Assembly: GCA_012274445.1 (NCBI GenBank)
Contig: JAAROD010000014.1
Location: 799,001-863,000, forward strand
Reading direction: 5' to 3'
DNA: 64,000 nucleotides
DNA from: Sclerotiophoma versabilis
Taxonomy: Eukaryota > Ascomycota > Dothideomycetes > Pleosporales > Didymellaceae
Numbering within the stretch: position 1 is the stretch's first letter; every line of letters starts with the position of its first letter. This document shows positions 34,583 to 45,200 of the stretch, piece by piece. A program made the position numbers and the translations under genes. Below the pieces are notes generated by a model. It was not told the DNA's origin. It worked only from the letters and a program-made list of their open reading frames with translations, and searched no databases.

Positions 34583-36639
34583 AAAAAAGTCTCCTCATCA
34601 CCGAATCCATGGATGATCTTGCTGCCTTCGTGCAGCTTGCAGTTCGGGTTGAGGCAACGCTGCCAATGTAGATTGTAGCAGGAGCCGTTGATAACCAATT
34701 GCATGCATACGATTTCCTGATGGTCGTCTGTGCCTGGGAAGTGCAGCTCGGAACGCTTGTCCCAGAGGTGCATTTCGCACATGTCGTTCTTGCAATCGTA
34801 CCATTGTTTCCTGCATGTGGTACTGGGAGTCGGGAACCATCCCTTTCCTAGTTTTTCTGATTCGTGTATGCGACAGGCGTTGTGTACGCATGCTGTCCAT
34901 GATAGCTTTCCATGATTTGGATTCCGGTGGTCCAAGGCGTACTCTGGTCGTGGGTTTAGAAGCAACGCTGGCTTCCTGTCGAAGTCAGGCTCGTTCCTGC
35001 TTCGGTCGTTTTTTACTTGTCGCTCGAGCTCCTGTCGTGTGGCGTAGTTGCCAGCACTGAGTTTATCGAAATCATGTTTCCACCAATCCTGTTGGGATTT
35101 ACTTAGGTTGTTGACCTGTCGTTGTCCTGCGCGAGTTTGAAGTGCCATTTGCTGTAGTTTCTTGTCGATGCTCTTGGTAATCCGATCACAGTTTTCCTGA
35201 AAGGTAGCGTTGTTGTCTCGGATTTCTTGACGTGCTAGTTCTGCTTCTGTACGTTCGTTGAATTCACGCATGTCTGTGTCGTACCAACTTTCTTCAGTGT
35301 CGGAGGCGTAGATAGTGCCTCCATCCGCTTCTTGTCTGGCAGTGTCGCGTAGTCGCTGAGACATAGTGGGCTGCTTGTGCTTGCACACTTTCAGTCCTCG
35401 TTCGTATGCTTGTCCCATCTGTGTTGATGGTCGTCTCGCTAGGTCCTGCAGATGCTTCTGCTGTTCGTCCAACTCTTGGTATGGTGTAGGTGCTCGGCTT
35501 CGGGCATTCCGTATGTCCTCATCGGATGGTTCGATGTAATCGTCATCGGATCCGGGTTCGGGGTCCTCCATAAGACGTCCCATGTCATCGGTGAGAACTT
35601 CCCATTCATCACCGGCATCCGCATCCTCGCGGGTGAGTACGTTGAGTTGTCGAACCACCTTGTTCTTGGATCGACAGTCCTTGGCATAGTGGCCTTGCTT
35701 GCCACATCCATAACAAGTCACTCCTGACTTGTCCTTCCTGTCACTACCCTTGCTTTTCTGGTTCCATCGGGGTTCTGGTCCTTTGTTGATGTTGGACAGG
35801 TCCATGGCCTCTGGTCCGTAGTAACCGCTGCTGGTGCTATTGTGTACACGGCGTCCAGTGTTTGGCTGGTAGCGGTTGCTTCCTCGGTTTCCTCGGTTGA
35901 GGTTGTTTCGCCATGGGTTGCGTGGAGGCGGGCGAGTAGTATGAGCTGCTGCTCGTGTACGTGGGTCCTCTCGCAATTCCTGTTGTAGTTCGTACAGCTT
36001 GACATCGATATCAATTGCCGTATTGACCAGGGAGTCGAAGTCATCGGTAGACGCAGCGGTCCGCATCAATTCCTCTTTGACTCGTGGTTTCAATCCTTGT
36101 CGGAACATCGTTGTCAACGCGGTGTCGTCCCAGCCGGTGTACGTTGCTAGCTGCTGAAATTTGGCAGCATAGTCGGCGGCTGACGTGGTTTGCTTAATGC
36201 GTTGGATGTCGCGACGTGCGATGGTTGGTTCGTTGTGTACTCCAAATACTCGGCGTATCTGTTCCTTGAACAGGTCGAAGTCTTCGATCCATGCGTCGAT
36301 GTCGGTGGACGTTCCTTCTCCATGGTAACGCTGGATAAAGGGTTTGATCCACGTGAACGCGCGGTCCTTCATGAACGTGGAGACAAGCGTCACACGTTTC
36401 TCCTCAGGGATGCGTTCTCCCTGAAACATGAAGAAGAGGTCGAACTTGATAAGCCAGTCTTCCAGTTTCTCACGAGTACCATCGAAGGTCTCGGGCTTAG
36501 CTACTGGGTATACACTCGTGGACGTAGAGGTCGTCGTGCCCTCGTTCGATCCTTCGTCCATATCGAGGTCGTCGTCGACGCGGTTGCGTGACGCGTTGGA
36601 GTTGCTATGGGTAGCACGGGATCCTGAAGTAGTACTCAT
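34498..36639 (-). CDS. gag: Gag polyprotein of the chromovirus
   Basis: 713 residues from the ATG at 36,639 (A at -3); the frame is open a few codons further up, but without ATG. A retrotransposon Gag domain covers about 45-225 (TFDGTREKLEDWL, RIKQTTSAADYAAKFQQL). One CCHC knuckle CYGCGKQGHYAKDC lies at 309-322. An acidic stretch follows, then a charged helical part. The C-terminal 140 residues hold three W-X2-C-X4-C-X2-H motifs, starting at W581, W613 and W659, that are not part of ordinary Gag. Gag packages RNA and forms the particle. The last 97 bases overlap the pol frame. Confidence 0.93.
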   Translation of the reverse strand: MSTTSGSRATHSNSNASRNRVDDDLDMDEGSNEGTTTSTSTSVYPVAKPETFDGTREKLEDWLIKFDLFFMFQGERIPEEKRVTLVSTFMKDRAFTWIKPFIQRYHGEGTSTDIDAWIEDFDLFKEQIRRVFGVHNEPTIARRDIQRIKQTTSAADYAAKFQQLATYTGWDDTALTTMFRQGLKPRVKEELMRTAASTDDFDSLVNTAIDIDVKLYELQQELREDPRTRAAAHTTRPPPRNPWRNNLNRGNRGSNRYQPNTGRRVHNSTSSGYYGPEAMDLSNINKGPEPRWNQKSKGSDRKDKSGVTCYGCGKQGHYAKDCRSKNKVVRQLNVLTREDADAGDEWEVLTDDMGRLMEDPEPGSDDDYIEPSDEDIRNARSRAPTPYQELDEQQKHLQDLARRPSTQMGQAYERGLKVCKHKQPTMSQRLRDTARQEADGGTIYASDTEESWYDTDMREFNERTEAELARQEIRDNNATFQENCDRITKSIDKKLQQMALQTRAGQRQVNNLSKSQQDWWKHDFDKLSAGNYATRQELERQVKNDRSRNEPDFDRKPALLLNPRPEYALDHRNPNHGKLSWTACVHNACRIHESEKLGKGWFPTPSTTCRKQWYDCKNDMCEMHLWDKRSELHFPGTDDHQEIVCMQLVINGSCYNLHWQRCLNPNCKLHEGSKIIHGFGDEETFLGKRQKSAPSSDPLTLLGTAHSSDYPSS
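34520..34567 (-). other. Predicted RNA hairpin after the frameshift site
   Basis: In the RNA, 34,567-34,556 (GAGUGCUCCGUC) can pair with 34,531-34,520 (GACGGCUCACUC): two 5-bp helices around a 2x2 mismatch. Inside, AGCG/CGCU can also pair. It starts 14 nt after the slippery heptamer, a little further than usual. Confidence 0.5.
34582..34588 (-). other. -1 ribosomal frameshift site, U UUU UUA
   Basis: In the gag frame the codons are ACU UUU UUA GGC, giving the heptamer U UUU UUA, the same one known from HIV-1. A shift of -1 enters the pol frame, which has been open for only four codons at that point. The same heptamer is kept in a RIP-mutated relative at 53,981-53,987. Confidence 0.8.
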
Positions 36640-36646
36640 CTTTGGG

Positions 36647-36656
36647 GTGTTCAAAG
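36647..36656 (-). other. Probable self-priming site of the chromovirus
   Basis: The internal region after the 5' LTR starts CTTTGAACACC, not TGG, so an intact tRNA 3' end cannot prime. TTGAACAC here is the exact complement of GTGTTCAA at 36,873-36,866 in the LTR, about 30 nt after a TATA box. That suits the Tf1-type mechanism, in which the mRNA 5' end folds back as primer. Confidence 0.6.
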
Positions 36657-37157
36657 TGTTGAAGTTGTACTTTCAAGCAAAGCTCGTAAGCACTATTCGT
36701 ATTGGTTCTCAGGGATGAGCGCTGGTACAGGATGATCCGTAAGGGTTGGGGTTATTGTCTAGTGAGACACCGTGACAATGGAGGGTAACAATGAGTAGTA
36801 TAGAGTAGACTATCTAGCTCGAGAGTTGGGGGTTGAGATTCCAAAGACAAACTTGATTGACTAAGTTGAACACGAACCATAAGGGTTGTGTTCCTACTGA
36901 CTATATACTTAAGATGTCCCATAGTGTAGCATGGTCTTCCACCAAGTCCCATAGGGGGCCTTGTGGTATTCATGGAACAATGTGGGATTCGTGGGACATC
37001 ACGTGACGTTGTGTTGTCGTGTCTCACACTCCTGACTCCAGGTTCTGTGTGGAGTTCGTGAGACATCACGTGACCTGGGGCCTGGCGCCCGCCGATCCAG
37101 GGCCCGCCATTGGTAATAAGTCACCATCCCCGCGTGCCATCCTCCGAGATCGTAACA
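36657..37157 (-). repeat. 5' LTR of the intact chromovirus
   Basis: 501 bp and identical by eye to the 3' LTR. On the minus strand U3 would run from 37,157 to about 36,874, with R and U5 down to 36,657. The TCACGTGA pair lies at 36,996-37,007 and 37,063-37,074, upstream of the TATA box. Confidence 0.95.
36901..36908 (-). promoter_or_regulatory. TATA box of the chromovirus LTR
   Basis: GTATATAG on the minus strand, about 30 nt before the proposed transcript start GTGTTCAAC at 36,873. Confidence 0.6.
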
Positions 37158-40100
37158 GCGCCCTACGCAGATCTCTATTAGTTTACTAGCTAAGCTAACT
37201 AATTATATAGTCTCTACCTTAGAAGCTTACTTATTACTAGGCTAGCCTTCTACTAATTAAGCTTCTTCTAAGAGCTTACCCCTAAGCTATTATATAGAAG
37301 GTAATTTAAGTAATAAATATTCTTTCTTAGTAATAGAGAGCTTAATTACTTCTTTTATATTTACTATCTTACTAGGTTTATAGAGAACTTCTATAACCTC
37401 TACTACTTTTATAACTAGAAGCGCAGTTAACTTATTAACCTAGTTATAAAAGAGCTTCTTATTAAAGGTTATATTATATATTATAATTACCTAGTTAAGT
37501 TAGAGTACTTATATATAGTATATATTAAAAGCTTAGTAACTAATAAAGTAACTAGTATAACCTCTTAGAGTAACTTTAAAGCTCTTTCTATTACAGCTAG
37601 CTGCTTATTTTCTATTTAAGAGATACGCTTAGCAGCTATACGTATATATTCTACTCTAATTAGGTCTTAGATTAGCTATAAGTACTCTTACCTGCTTAGG
37701 TTAGTACTATTAAAAGTACTATATAAACTACTAATTAAGCTCTTTATTTAGGCTATATAGCTTATTTAAGTATATAGAACTTATATTATAGAGCTATATA
37801 GTAGCTATAATAACGTCTAGCTAGAGCTTCTTAGGTAGGTTTATACTACTCTTTATCTTTATTAACTTAGTAATTATTTCTTATCTACCTTTTTCTACTA
37901 TACTATTTAGCTTATGTATATAGAGAGGTATATACTTAATATTAATCTCTATATTAAGTACCTAGTGCTTATATACAGAGCTCTCTTACTATAGCAGTAT
38001 AGCTATATTATTATCTTAGCTAATCTTATAGATTTTAAGCTTATACTAAGTAGCTACCTAGCTTAAAAAATTAGTAAGAACTTAGAGAATTTTAATTTAA
38101 GTCTTTCTCTATACCAGGTATATAAAGAGCTTCCTACTATAGTACTTCTTAATTAAAAGTATTTATAACTTACCTTTATAGCCTAGAGGTATATTAAATA
38201 GGTTCTAGCTAATTTACTAGAAGAGGTAAGCTAGTTTCTTATATTTTCTTTATAATACTACCTGCTTAGTATAGGTTATTATATAACTCTTATAATTCTT
38301 CTAGAGTACTTTAGCTATATATATACTACACGTGCGCTTTATAAGTACTTATAGAGCTTCTAGGCTAAAGTAGCTAGCTCTAGTATACTAGAAGCGCTTA
38401 CTTAAGCTATAAGGATAGAAGTTATATAATTATTTTATTAGTACTGCGTTTAGAAGGCTTATAGAATAGTAAGAAAGAGGTTTATATTTAAGAAAAGTAA
38501 GGTTATAAGCGTACTATAGAGTAGTATATATATTACTTATATTAAGGTCTTTAATATATTCTACCTATAGAGTACTATTAAGCTCTAGGTACTATATTCT
38601 CTTTTTTTATAATTAAGCTTCTAAGATAATATTAATATAGAAACCTTTAACTATAATAATATTCTAAAGAAGTAGGTTCTTAGTATATAGGCTGCGCTTT
38701 CTATAAAGAGTATTCTTTAGTAAATAAGCTCTTTAGCCTACTATAGAAAACGCTTAAGTACCTACTTTTATAGTATTACTAGGATTAAATAGGTAGAAAG
38801 ACCTAGGCATAAGGCACTTAGCGCTGTTAACTAGATATATAGTAGCTCTATTATCTAGAATTATACTTTTAGAGAGTAGATAAGTATTAAAATCTATAAC
38901 GTTATACACCTCTAGAGTCTCTTTTATTAGCTAGGTGTTACTAAAAGTACTTATTATTCTAGAGTTAATTAGAGCTGCTTATATATTACCTAGAAACTTA
39001 ACTTATAGTATCCTATCTACTAGTTAGGAACCTCCTAAGGCCTAGATTAAGTAGTAAGTTTTTAAGTACTAGCTAAGTTACTTAATTTCCTTTTTAAGGT
39101 CTTTAAACTCCTTATAATTAAGCTTTTAAAGTATTTACTAATAAGCTTAGTCTCCTAGTTTATATAAAGGTAAAGATAAGCCTATTACTATAGTCTTAAG
39201 TACTTAGCACTATATTAGTTTCTATAGGTAGGTGTAACTCTTAGTCTTATAGAGGTAACTATAGCCTATTTATTTTAAACTTAAGCTAGTAGGCTTCTCT
39301 ATAGGAGCTCCTTAGGTATCTAATTAATTACTAAAGGTTATAAATACCTTTAGGTTATCTTTACCTAACCTAATTATATATTTATATATTAAGCTACTAA
39401 AGACCCTACTTACTTAGTCTAAATTAAGCGTTTTAAGCTCTAGGATAGTATCCTAGATAATCCTTTAGTATATAGTATAAGCCTATTCTAGAGTAATTCT
39501 ATACTCTAATACATTAAGAAAATTTTAAATAGTAAGCTCTTTATTAGCTTCTATAAGCTTATAAGACTTAGCTTTTATATATAGGTATAACTACTTCTAG
39601 TACTAGTCTTATAGAGTAGCTTATTCTTACCTAGCTACTCTAAGGTAGGCTCTATACTCTGCTCTAACTTAGTTCTTAGTACCTAGTATAGTAAGAGTAA
39701 GCTTCTAGTATAGTACTTATATAAGTAATTATAGTATAGTCTTATTATTAGTAATAAGCTATACTATTACTAGTAAGATAATTAATAGAGCTACTATAGT
39801 ATTAACCTAGCTCTATAGTTTCTAAAGATACTCTGCATTAGCAGCCTACTTACTTATTTATATTTTATATTTTATAAGCTTATAGTTATATACCTTAGAG
39901 CTTATTTAGGCTTTAGTAGGTTAGGTAGACTAGCTATAGGTAGCTTATATATATAGATAGTTATTATAGATTAAGCTAGTTAATAGATACCTAGCAGCTT
40001 CTAGCTCTATAATTAAGCTAATAGTAGGTAGCTTAGAGGCTTTTTTATGCATACCTAGTATATTAGGGGCGTCTAGGTTAATAAGATTCTATATATTATA

Positions 40101-40344
40101 TAGCTTAGCGTGCTAGGTAAGCTAAATATACTAATTAGGCTAGTTATTTCTAAAGCGTAGCTAGTAGGCACTAGCTAGTATAGCTAATAAAGCTTATAAG
40201 CTATAGTTAACTAGATTACCTATTATTTAGTTTAGTAGTAGAGTAAAAGAGAGTTTTAATTAGAGTAGTTAAGTACTATCTAAAAGGCTTAATTAGCTAA
40301 GTGCGCAGAGAGATCTACTACTCTTTAGAAGCTAGGCTTATAAC

Positions 40345-40636
40345 TATTAATAAGCTTATAGTATAATACTTAGGTAATTAAATAAATAATTAGTACCTAT
40401 CTATCTAGATATAATAACTATTTATATATAAAGGAAATAATATTAGTTATATAACTCTAGAATTAAGCTTATAGGCAGTAGTAAGTCTACTTAACTATAG
40501 TTAGCTTAACTACTAAGCTTCTTAAGAGTTAGCTATAAGCTTAGGCGCATAGGCTTATACTTTAGGTAATACCTAGCCTTAATACGCTAACGCCTTACTT
40601 AGCCTAGCAGTAAGCTAGCAGCTTACTTATATAATA
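40345..40636 (-). repeat. 5' LTR of copia B
   Basis: 292 bp. On the minus strand the internal region starts GTTATAAGCCTAGC, one to two RIP transitions from the complement of the initiator tRNA-Met anticodon arm. Confidence 0.85.
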
Positions 40637-43600
40637 GTAATCTACTACTACCTCTACTAATTACTTACCTACAAGTAGAATTAAGATTAGTACTTATTAT
40701 AGTTATCTATATACCTACTACTTAAAGTAGTTTATAGATAGTATTAGTAATAGTTATTATTATAATTATATTAACTATTAATTATATAAAAGAAGCAGCT
40801 ATTATATTAAGTATAGTACTTATACTTATAGGCCTCTATAAGTAATTATTAGTCTTAGATCTTTATATCTAATTACTAATTTATTAATTAGCTATAGTTC
40901 TCTCTATTCTCTAGCTTAGACTATAATTACTACTATTAATAATAAGGCTAATAGAGTAAGAGATCTAATCTAATTTATTAATCTTTCTAATATATTCTAG
41001 GTTAAAGTTATTAGTCTACTTATAAACGCCTTATTAAAAGTATATATATAGGTATTTAAAAAGGCTACTTCTAATCTAGTTAAAAAGAATAAGAAGGTTA
41101 TAATTAATTCTAATATTAATAACTTTAAGAGTAGTAAGAATAATTAGTAAAATATAACTAGTACTCTTCTAGGTTTAGCTATAGATTAGATTAATTAGGC
41201 TGCTTTATCTTCTACTTCTACTCTATCTAAGTAGAGTCTTAGATTAACTATAGATTAGGCTTTACTAGCTCTGTCTCCTAGTTAGTCTTATAATTAGAGT
41301 AGTTAGTTCTCTAGTTAAGCTAGTTCTGCTTAGATTAGTTATAGTTAAGCCTTTCCTAATAACTCTTAGATTACTAATTATTTCTATTATCTAGCTACTT
41401 AAGTTTATTACTATAGGTTTAAACTTCTAGTTAGAGTTATTAATCTAATACTAATATCTATAACCTAATTACTACTTATATAGTAGTAATTAATCTTCTT
41501 CTTATAGAGTTACTTAATTAATTAACTATATATTAATTAGTTATTCTCTTAGCCTTTCTTAACTAATTATCTATATTAATTATTTAGTCTCTTATAGATA
41601 TAGATTCTACTTAGTATATTAGTATATATAATATCATATTTATAGATTAATCTACTTTATTAACTCTATCTTTCTCAATTACTCTATTTTTATTAATAAA
41701 TTTATATAGGTTAATTAGTTACTTAAACTTTTTAAACAATTAATAAGTAAGTAATATAGTTAATCTATTAGCTAGTATATTATTAGTTTCTAGATAACTA
41801 ATCTAGATTAATCTCTTAGTATATTCTTACCTAAGCTATATGTTTTATATATCTATATACCTAAGACAAGTAGTAATCTATTAATTAGCTTTTATTACTA
41901 GTCTAATTATTTAGAAGTTATTATACTATATATTCTATAAGTTACTTATTTTAAGATTAAGCTTATTAAAGAACTGCCTAAGTATAGTTATTTTCTTAGT
42001 AATATACTTAAGAGTAAGAAGCTCTACCTTAGTTATAAAGGTAGTTACTATACTTTATCTAGTAGCTTTCTATAGAATTAGACCTCTAAAGAGTATAACT
42101 ATATATTTATAGAATAATTATTTAGTTTCTAGATTATCTATAAAAGATATATCTTTATAGATTATTAGCTTAGCTCTATTATAATTACTATATTAGATTT
42201 CTTTTAATCTTATTCTATATAGGTATATAATTACTCTATCTATAGCTTTTTAATATTTATTACTAAAATTAGTTAGAAAATATAATAGCTTAGATACTAT
42301 AGACGTAATATTAGGTTATAGCATAATTACTATATATAATATAGATTTAATCTTCTCTTAATATATTTTAATTTTCTTTTTAGTTACTTCTTTAGTATTT
42401 TTAATTAGTTCTTTTAAGAGAAGTAGTGTTAGTAGAAATATACTATTTACTAATCTAATCTTCTTAGTAATCTTATTAATATATATACTATATATAAGAG
42501 TAATAGCTCTAAGCTTTCTATTATAAATTGCTCTAATTTCTAGAAACTATTTAACTAGTTCTTAGTCTTAAATCTTATATTTTTTTATAATCTTATTCTA
42601 TAAGAGCTTAGTATCTATCTTATAGGTCTTAGAATAGATTAAGAAAATATTATCTATATAGAAGAGTATAATAATCTTCTTACTCTTATTATAGAATAGG
42701 TAGAGCTTTGTTTTACTTAATTATAGTCTAATTAATTAAAGTAACTTTAAGAACTTCTTATACTAAAGAAGTAGTAATTCTCTTAATCTATATAGTACTT
42801 AATTAAGCCTAATAAAGTATCTACTCTTCTTAAATTCTTCTAGTATCTTATAGAGTACTAGATTATTTACTATAATCATAGTATTAAGGAATACTCTAAT
42901 AATATTTTACTATCTTACTTCTAGATTAAATTAAGCTATAATTAATATTACTGCTCTAAATAATTTAGCTGCTAGAGTTATAGTATAGGTAGATTAAAGA
43001 GAATTTATTACTTATAAATCTCTTCTAATAATAATCTAAGCCTTATACTTAATAAAGTAGCTATCTTAATTAAATATATAAGTTTATACCTACTTTAATA
43101 GTAATAGTTAATTCTTTACTTTAGATACTAGAATCTCTAACTAGGTACTCTTCTTAATTATCTAATTAATTTCTTTAGTTAAAAAGTCTATATACAGAGT
43201 CTTTAAAGAGTGTTATAGAAGCTACTTCTATATATTTAGTAGTAGTAGAAGATTATCTTAATAAGAGCGTAAAGTATAATCTAATTAATTAGATTTTTTA
43301 TTTAGTGTAGCTACTATAACTACTACGTTTAGTATTTTATAGCTAGATTATTTATTCTAGAACTAGTTAGTTTCTAGAATATATATATGCTTAAAGTTAT
43401 ATATCTAATTATTTTCTTATAGATCTATAATTAATATATTAATACTTTCTTAGCTACTACCTTCTAGTTAATTATTATAATTCTTTCTTCTACAGAGTAG
43501 TATATATATATTTATTAGTAAATCTATTTTAGGTGCTATACTTCTAATTCTTTAACTTAACCTCTATATTAGTATATCTCTTACTATATTTAGAGTAATA

Positions 43601-44819
43601 GAAGTAGCGCTAGCAGAGCTAGTATTAAGATTAGTTAAGCACTTCTACCTTAACTTATATAATCCTATCTAATTACTAGAATAAGATAAGCTAGCTTTTA
43701 TAGGTATATTTATATTCTATTAACTATCTATCTCTATATAATAACTTTAATTACCTCTACATAGTATATATATCTTTAAATTAGTTAGTTTAGGTATTTA
43801 TTCTAGAGTTATAAGTCTAATATTTTTAGATTAGTCTATATAGATTTCTAAGTTATTACTAGCCTTATAAGTACTTTATATATTATCTATATTTAATATA
43901 TTATACTCTAGAGCTAGGTTAGTCTCTATATTAGTTAATAGAGGTATATTACCTCTAAGCTATTACTTAGTAGCTAATCTATTTATCTTAGATTATATTT
44001 AATCTCTAAAGTTAGGTATATTAATATTCTAGCCTAGATTAGCTAGTTCTCTGTTATAAAGAATATTAGTAAGTTAAGTTACTTAATCTTTAGGTATTTC
44101 TTTATTCTTCTTTCTTTTATAGAATAGAGATTTATTAAAATTAATATTTCTAGTAATTATTACTTAATTAATTAATAGAACCTATATTTTATAGATTAAC
44201 TTTATATCTATATTTATCTTACTCTACTACTTAATCTCTTTTAGGAGAATATACTCTATAGCTATAGGCATATATACTACTCTAGTTTAGTTATAGATTA
44301 GCTATTTAGTACTTAATCTAGGCTAGTTTATACTATCTAAAGTACTATCTAAACTAGTTATCTAGTACTTTATTAGGTAATCTAAAACTATAAATTACTA
44401 TAGAACTTATTCTGTATAGATATATAGTAGTATTTATAATCTTAAGCTATAGTTAAAAGAAAAGATTAGTACCTATTCTTATCTTAATAGATTTAGTAAT
44501 TAGCTCTTTTTCTACTCTTTCTACTAATCTATTTAGTTTATATATATAAGAAGAAGAAGTAAGTATTTTTATTCTCTTCTAATCTACCTATTCCTTATAG
44601 TATAATTAACTTCTTTATAGTCTAGTAGCTATATTATTATTCTAATAGATTTTAATAATACTTAGTTAATACTTTCTTTTAACCTATTTCTTAAATAGTT
44701 AAATAACTCTTATAATCTTATCTAAAGTCTTAGACTATAGATTATAATTAAAAAGCTTTTTTAAGTAGTCTTCTTTAATAATTATAGTTTATTCTTTATT
44801 AAGCCTTCTTATTAGTATA
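40637..44819 (-). mobile_element. Element Y, pol region
   Basis: RIP-mutated on both strands. Starts with the copia B target duplication GTAAT. A minus-strand frame near 42,670-42,630 gives the YIDNI trace of a copia-type reverse transcriptase. Integrase would be expected to the right and RNase H to the left, but motifs there are too damaged to name. Confidence 0.6.
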
Positions 44820-44905
44820 TGTCGTAGCTAAAACAGAGCAAAAATGTATATACATTTGCACCCTGAATTCAGGCTACTAAGTAGGCCTTTCTCTGCTGTG
44901 TAACA
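44820..44905 (-). repeat. 3' LTR of the TRIM
   Basis: 86 bp, preceded on the plus strand by GTATA. Ends TGTAACA where its partner ends TGTGACA. Confidence 0.88.
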
Positions 44906-45016
44906 CACCCCCTTACGTTTAAGGCAGAGGAACAGCTTAAAGGTAGAGACTACACAGCAGTAAGGCCAGCTGTGTGCCTGCAGGGTCGTAGCTAAGAGTC
45001 CCCTATACTAGACTTT

Positions 45017-45056
45017 TATAGTAGGGACAGGCCTAACGCCTGTCCAGCCTACTATA
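45017..45056. other. Strong hairpin inside the TRIM
   Basis: TATAGTAG GGACAGGC ctaac GCCTGTCC agc CTACTATA: two 8-bp helices with a 5-nt loop and a 3-nt bulge. It may serve RNA packaging or dimerisation; this is inference. Confidence 0.6.
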
Positions 45057-45180
45057 CTATTTTAGTACCTAGTAGGTGTAGCACGACTTAGGCAAGGTTA
45101 ACAGGGATCATTACTACTAGTTACCTTAGCTCTAGTTACCTACTTAACTCCAAATCCACGTAGCCTCTGCTTGCACAGCA

Positions 45181-45200
45181 TTAGCGTCTGAGCTTATAAC
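45181..45200 (-). other. Half-tRNA primer binding site of the TRIM
   Basis: Directly after the 5' LTR the minus strand reads GTTATAAGCTCAGACGCTAA. Its complement looks like the end of a tRNA D arm and the anticodon arm up to loop CTTATAA. It matches initiator tRNA-Met (CTGGGCTCATAAC) apart from two transitions, or a tRNA with anticodon UAU. Confidence 0.55.

Larger units (their letters stand above)
30172..37157 (-). mobile_element. Intact Ty3/gypsy chromovirus, not RIP-mutated
   Basis: 6,986 bp with LTRs of exactly 501 bp (30,172-30,672 and 36,657-37,157) that read the same base for base by eye. They start TGTTG on the plus strand, end TAACA, and are flanked by GCGCC on both sides (30,167-30,171 and 37,158-37,162). 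Gag and Pol are open and on the minus strand; a convergent gene lies on the plus strand at the 3' end. Its normal base composition contrasts sharply with the RIP-mutated copia B it interrupts. It therefore arrived after RIP of its host site, recently enough for LTR identity, and is probably still able to move. Confidence 0.95.
25890..40636 (-). mobile_element. Ty1/copia-type retrotransposon B (same family as A) with nested insertions
   Basis: 292-bp LTRs at 25,890-26,181 and 40,345-40,636 are flanked by GTAAT on both sides (25,885-25,889 and 40,637-40,641). Without the chromovirus and the solo LTR it is about 7.46 kb, matching element A, of which it is an inverted RIP-mutated copy. For example 28,880-28,930 matches 21,240-21,330 reversed, and the 30,160/37,163 junction matches 20,026. 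It lies in the 3' part of element Y. Confidence 0.85.

Noticed and set aside
36639..36654. Starting Gag five codons upstream at TTG
   Set aside because: TTG is not a credible eukaryotic start here, and an ATG with A at -3 follows at 36,639.
45181..45200. A real tRNA gene fragment in the TRIM
   Set aside because: Only the D-arm end and half of the anticodon arm are present, exactly at the LTR border, so a primer site explains it better.
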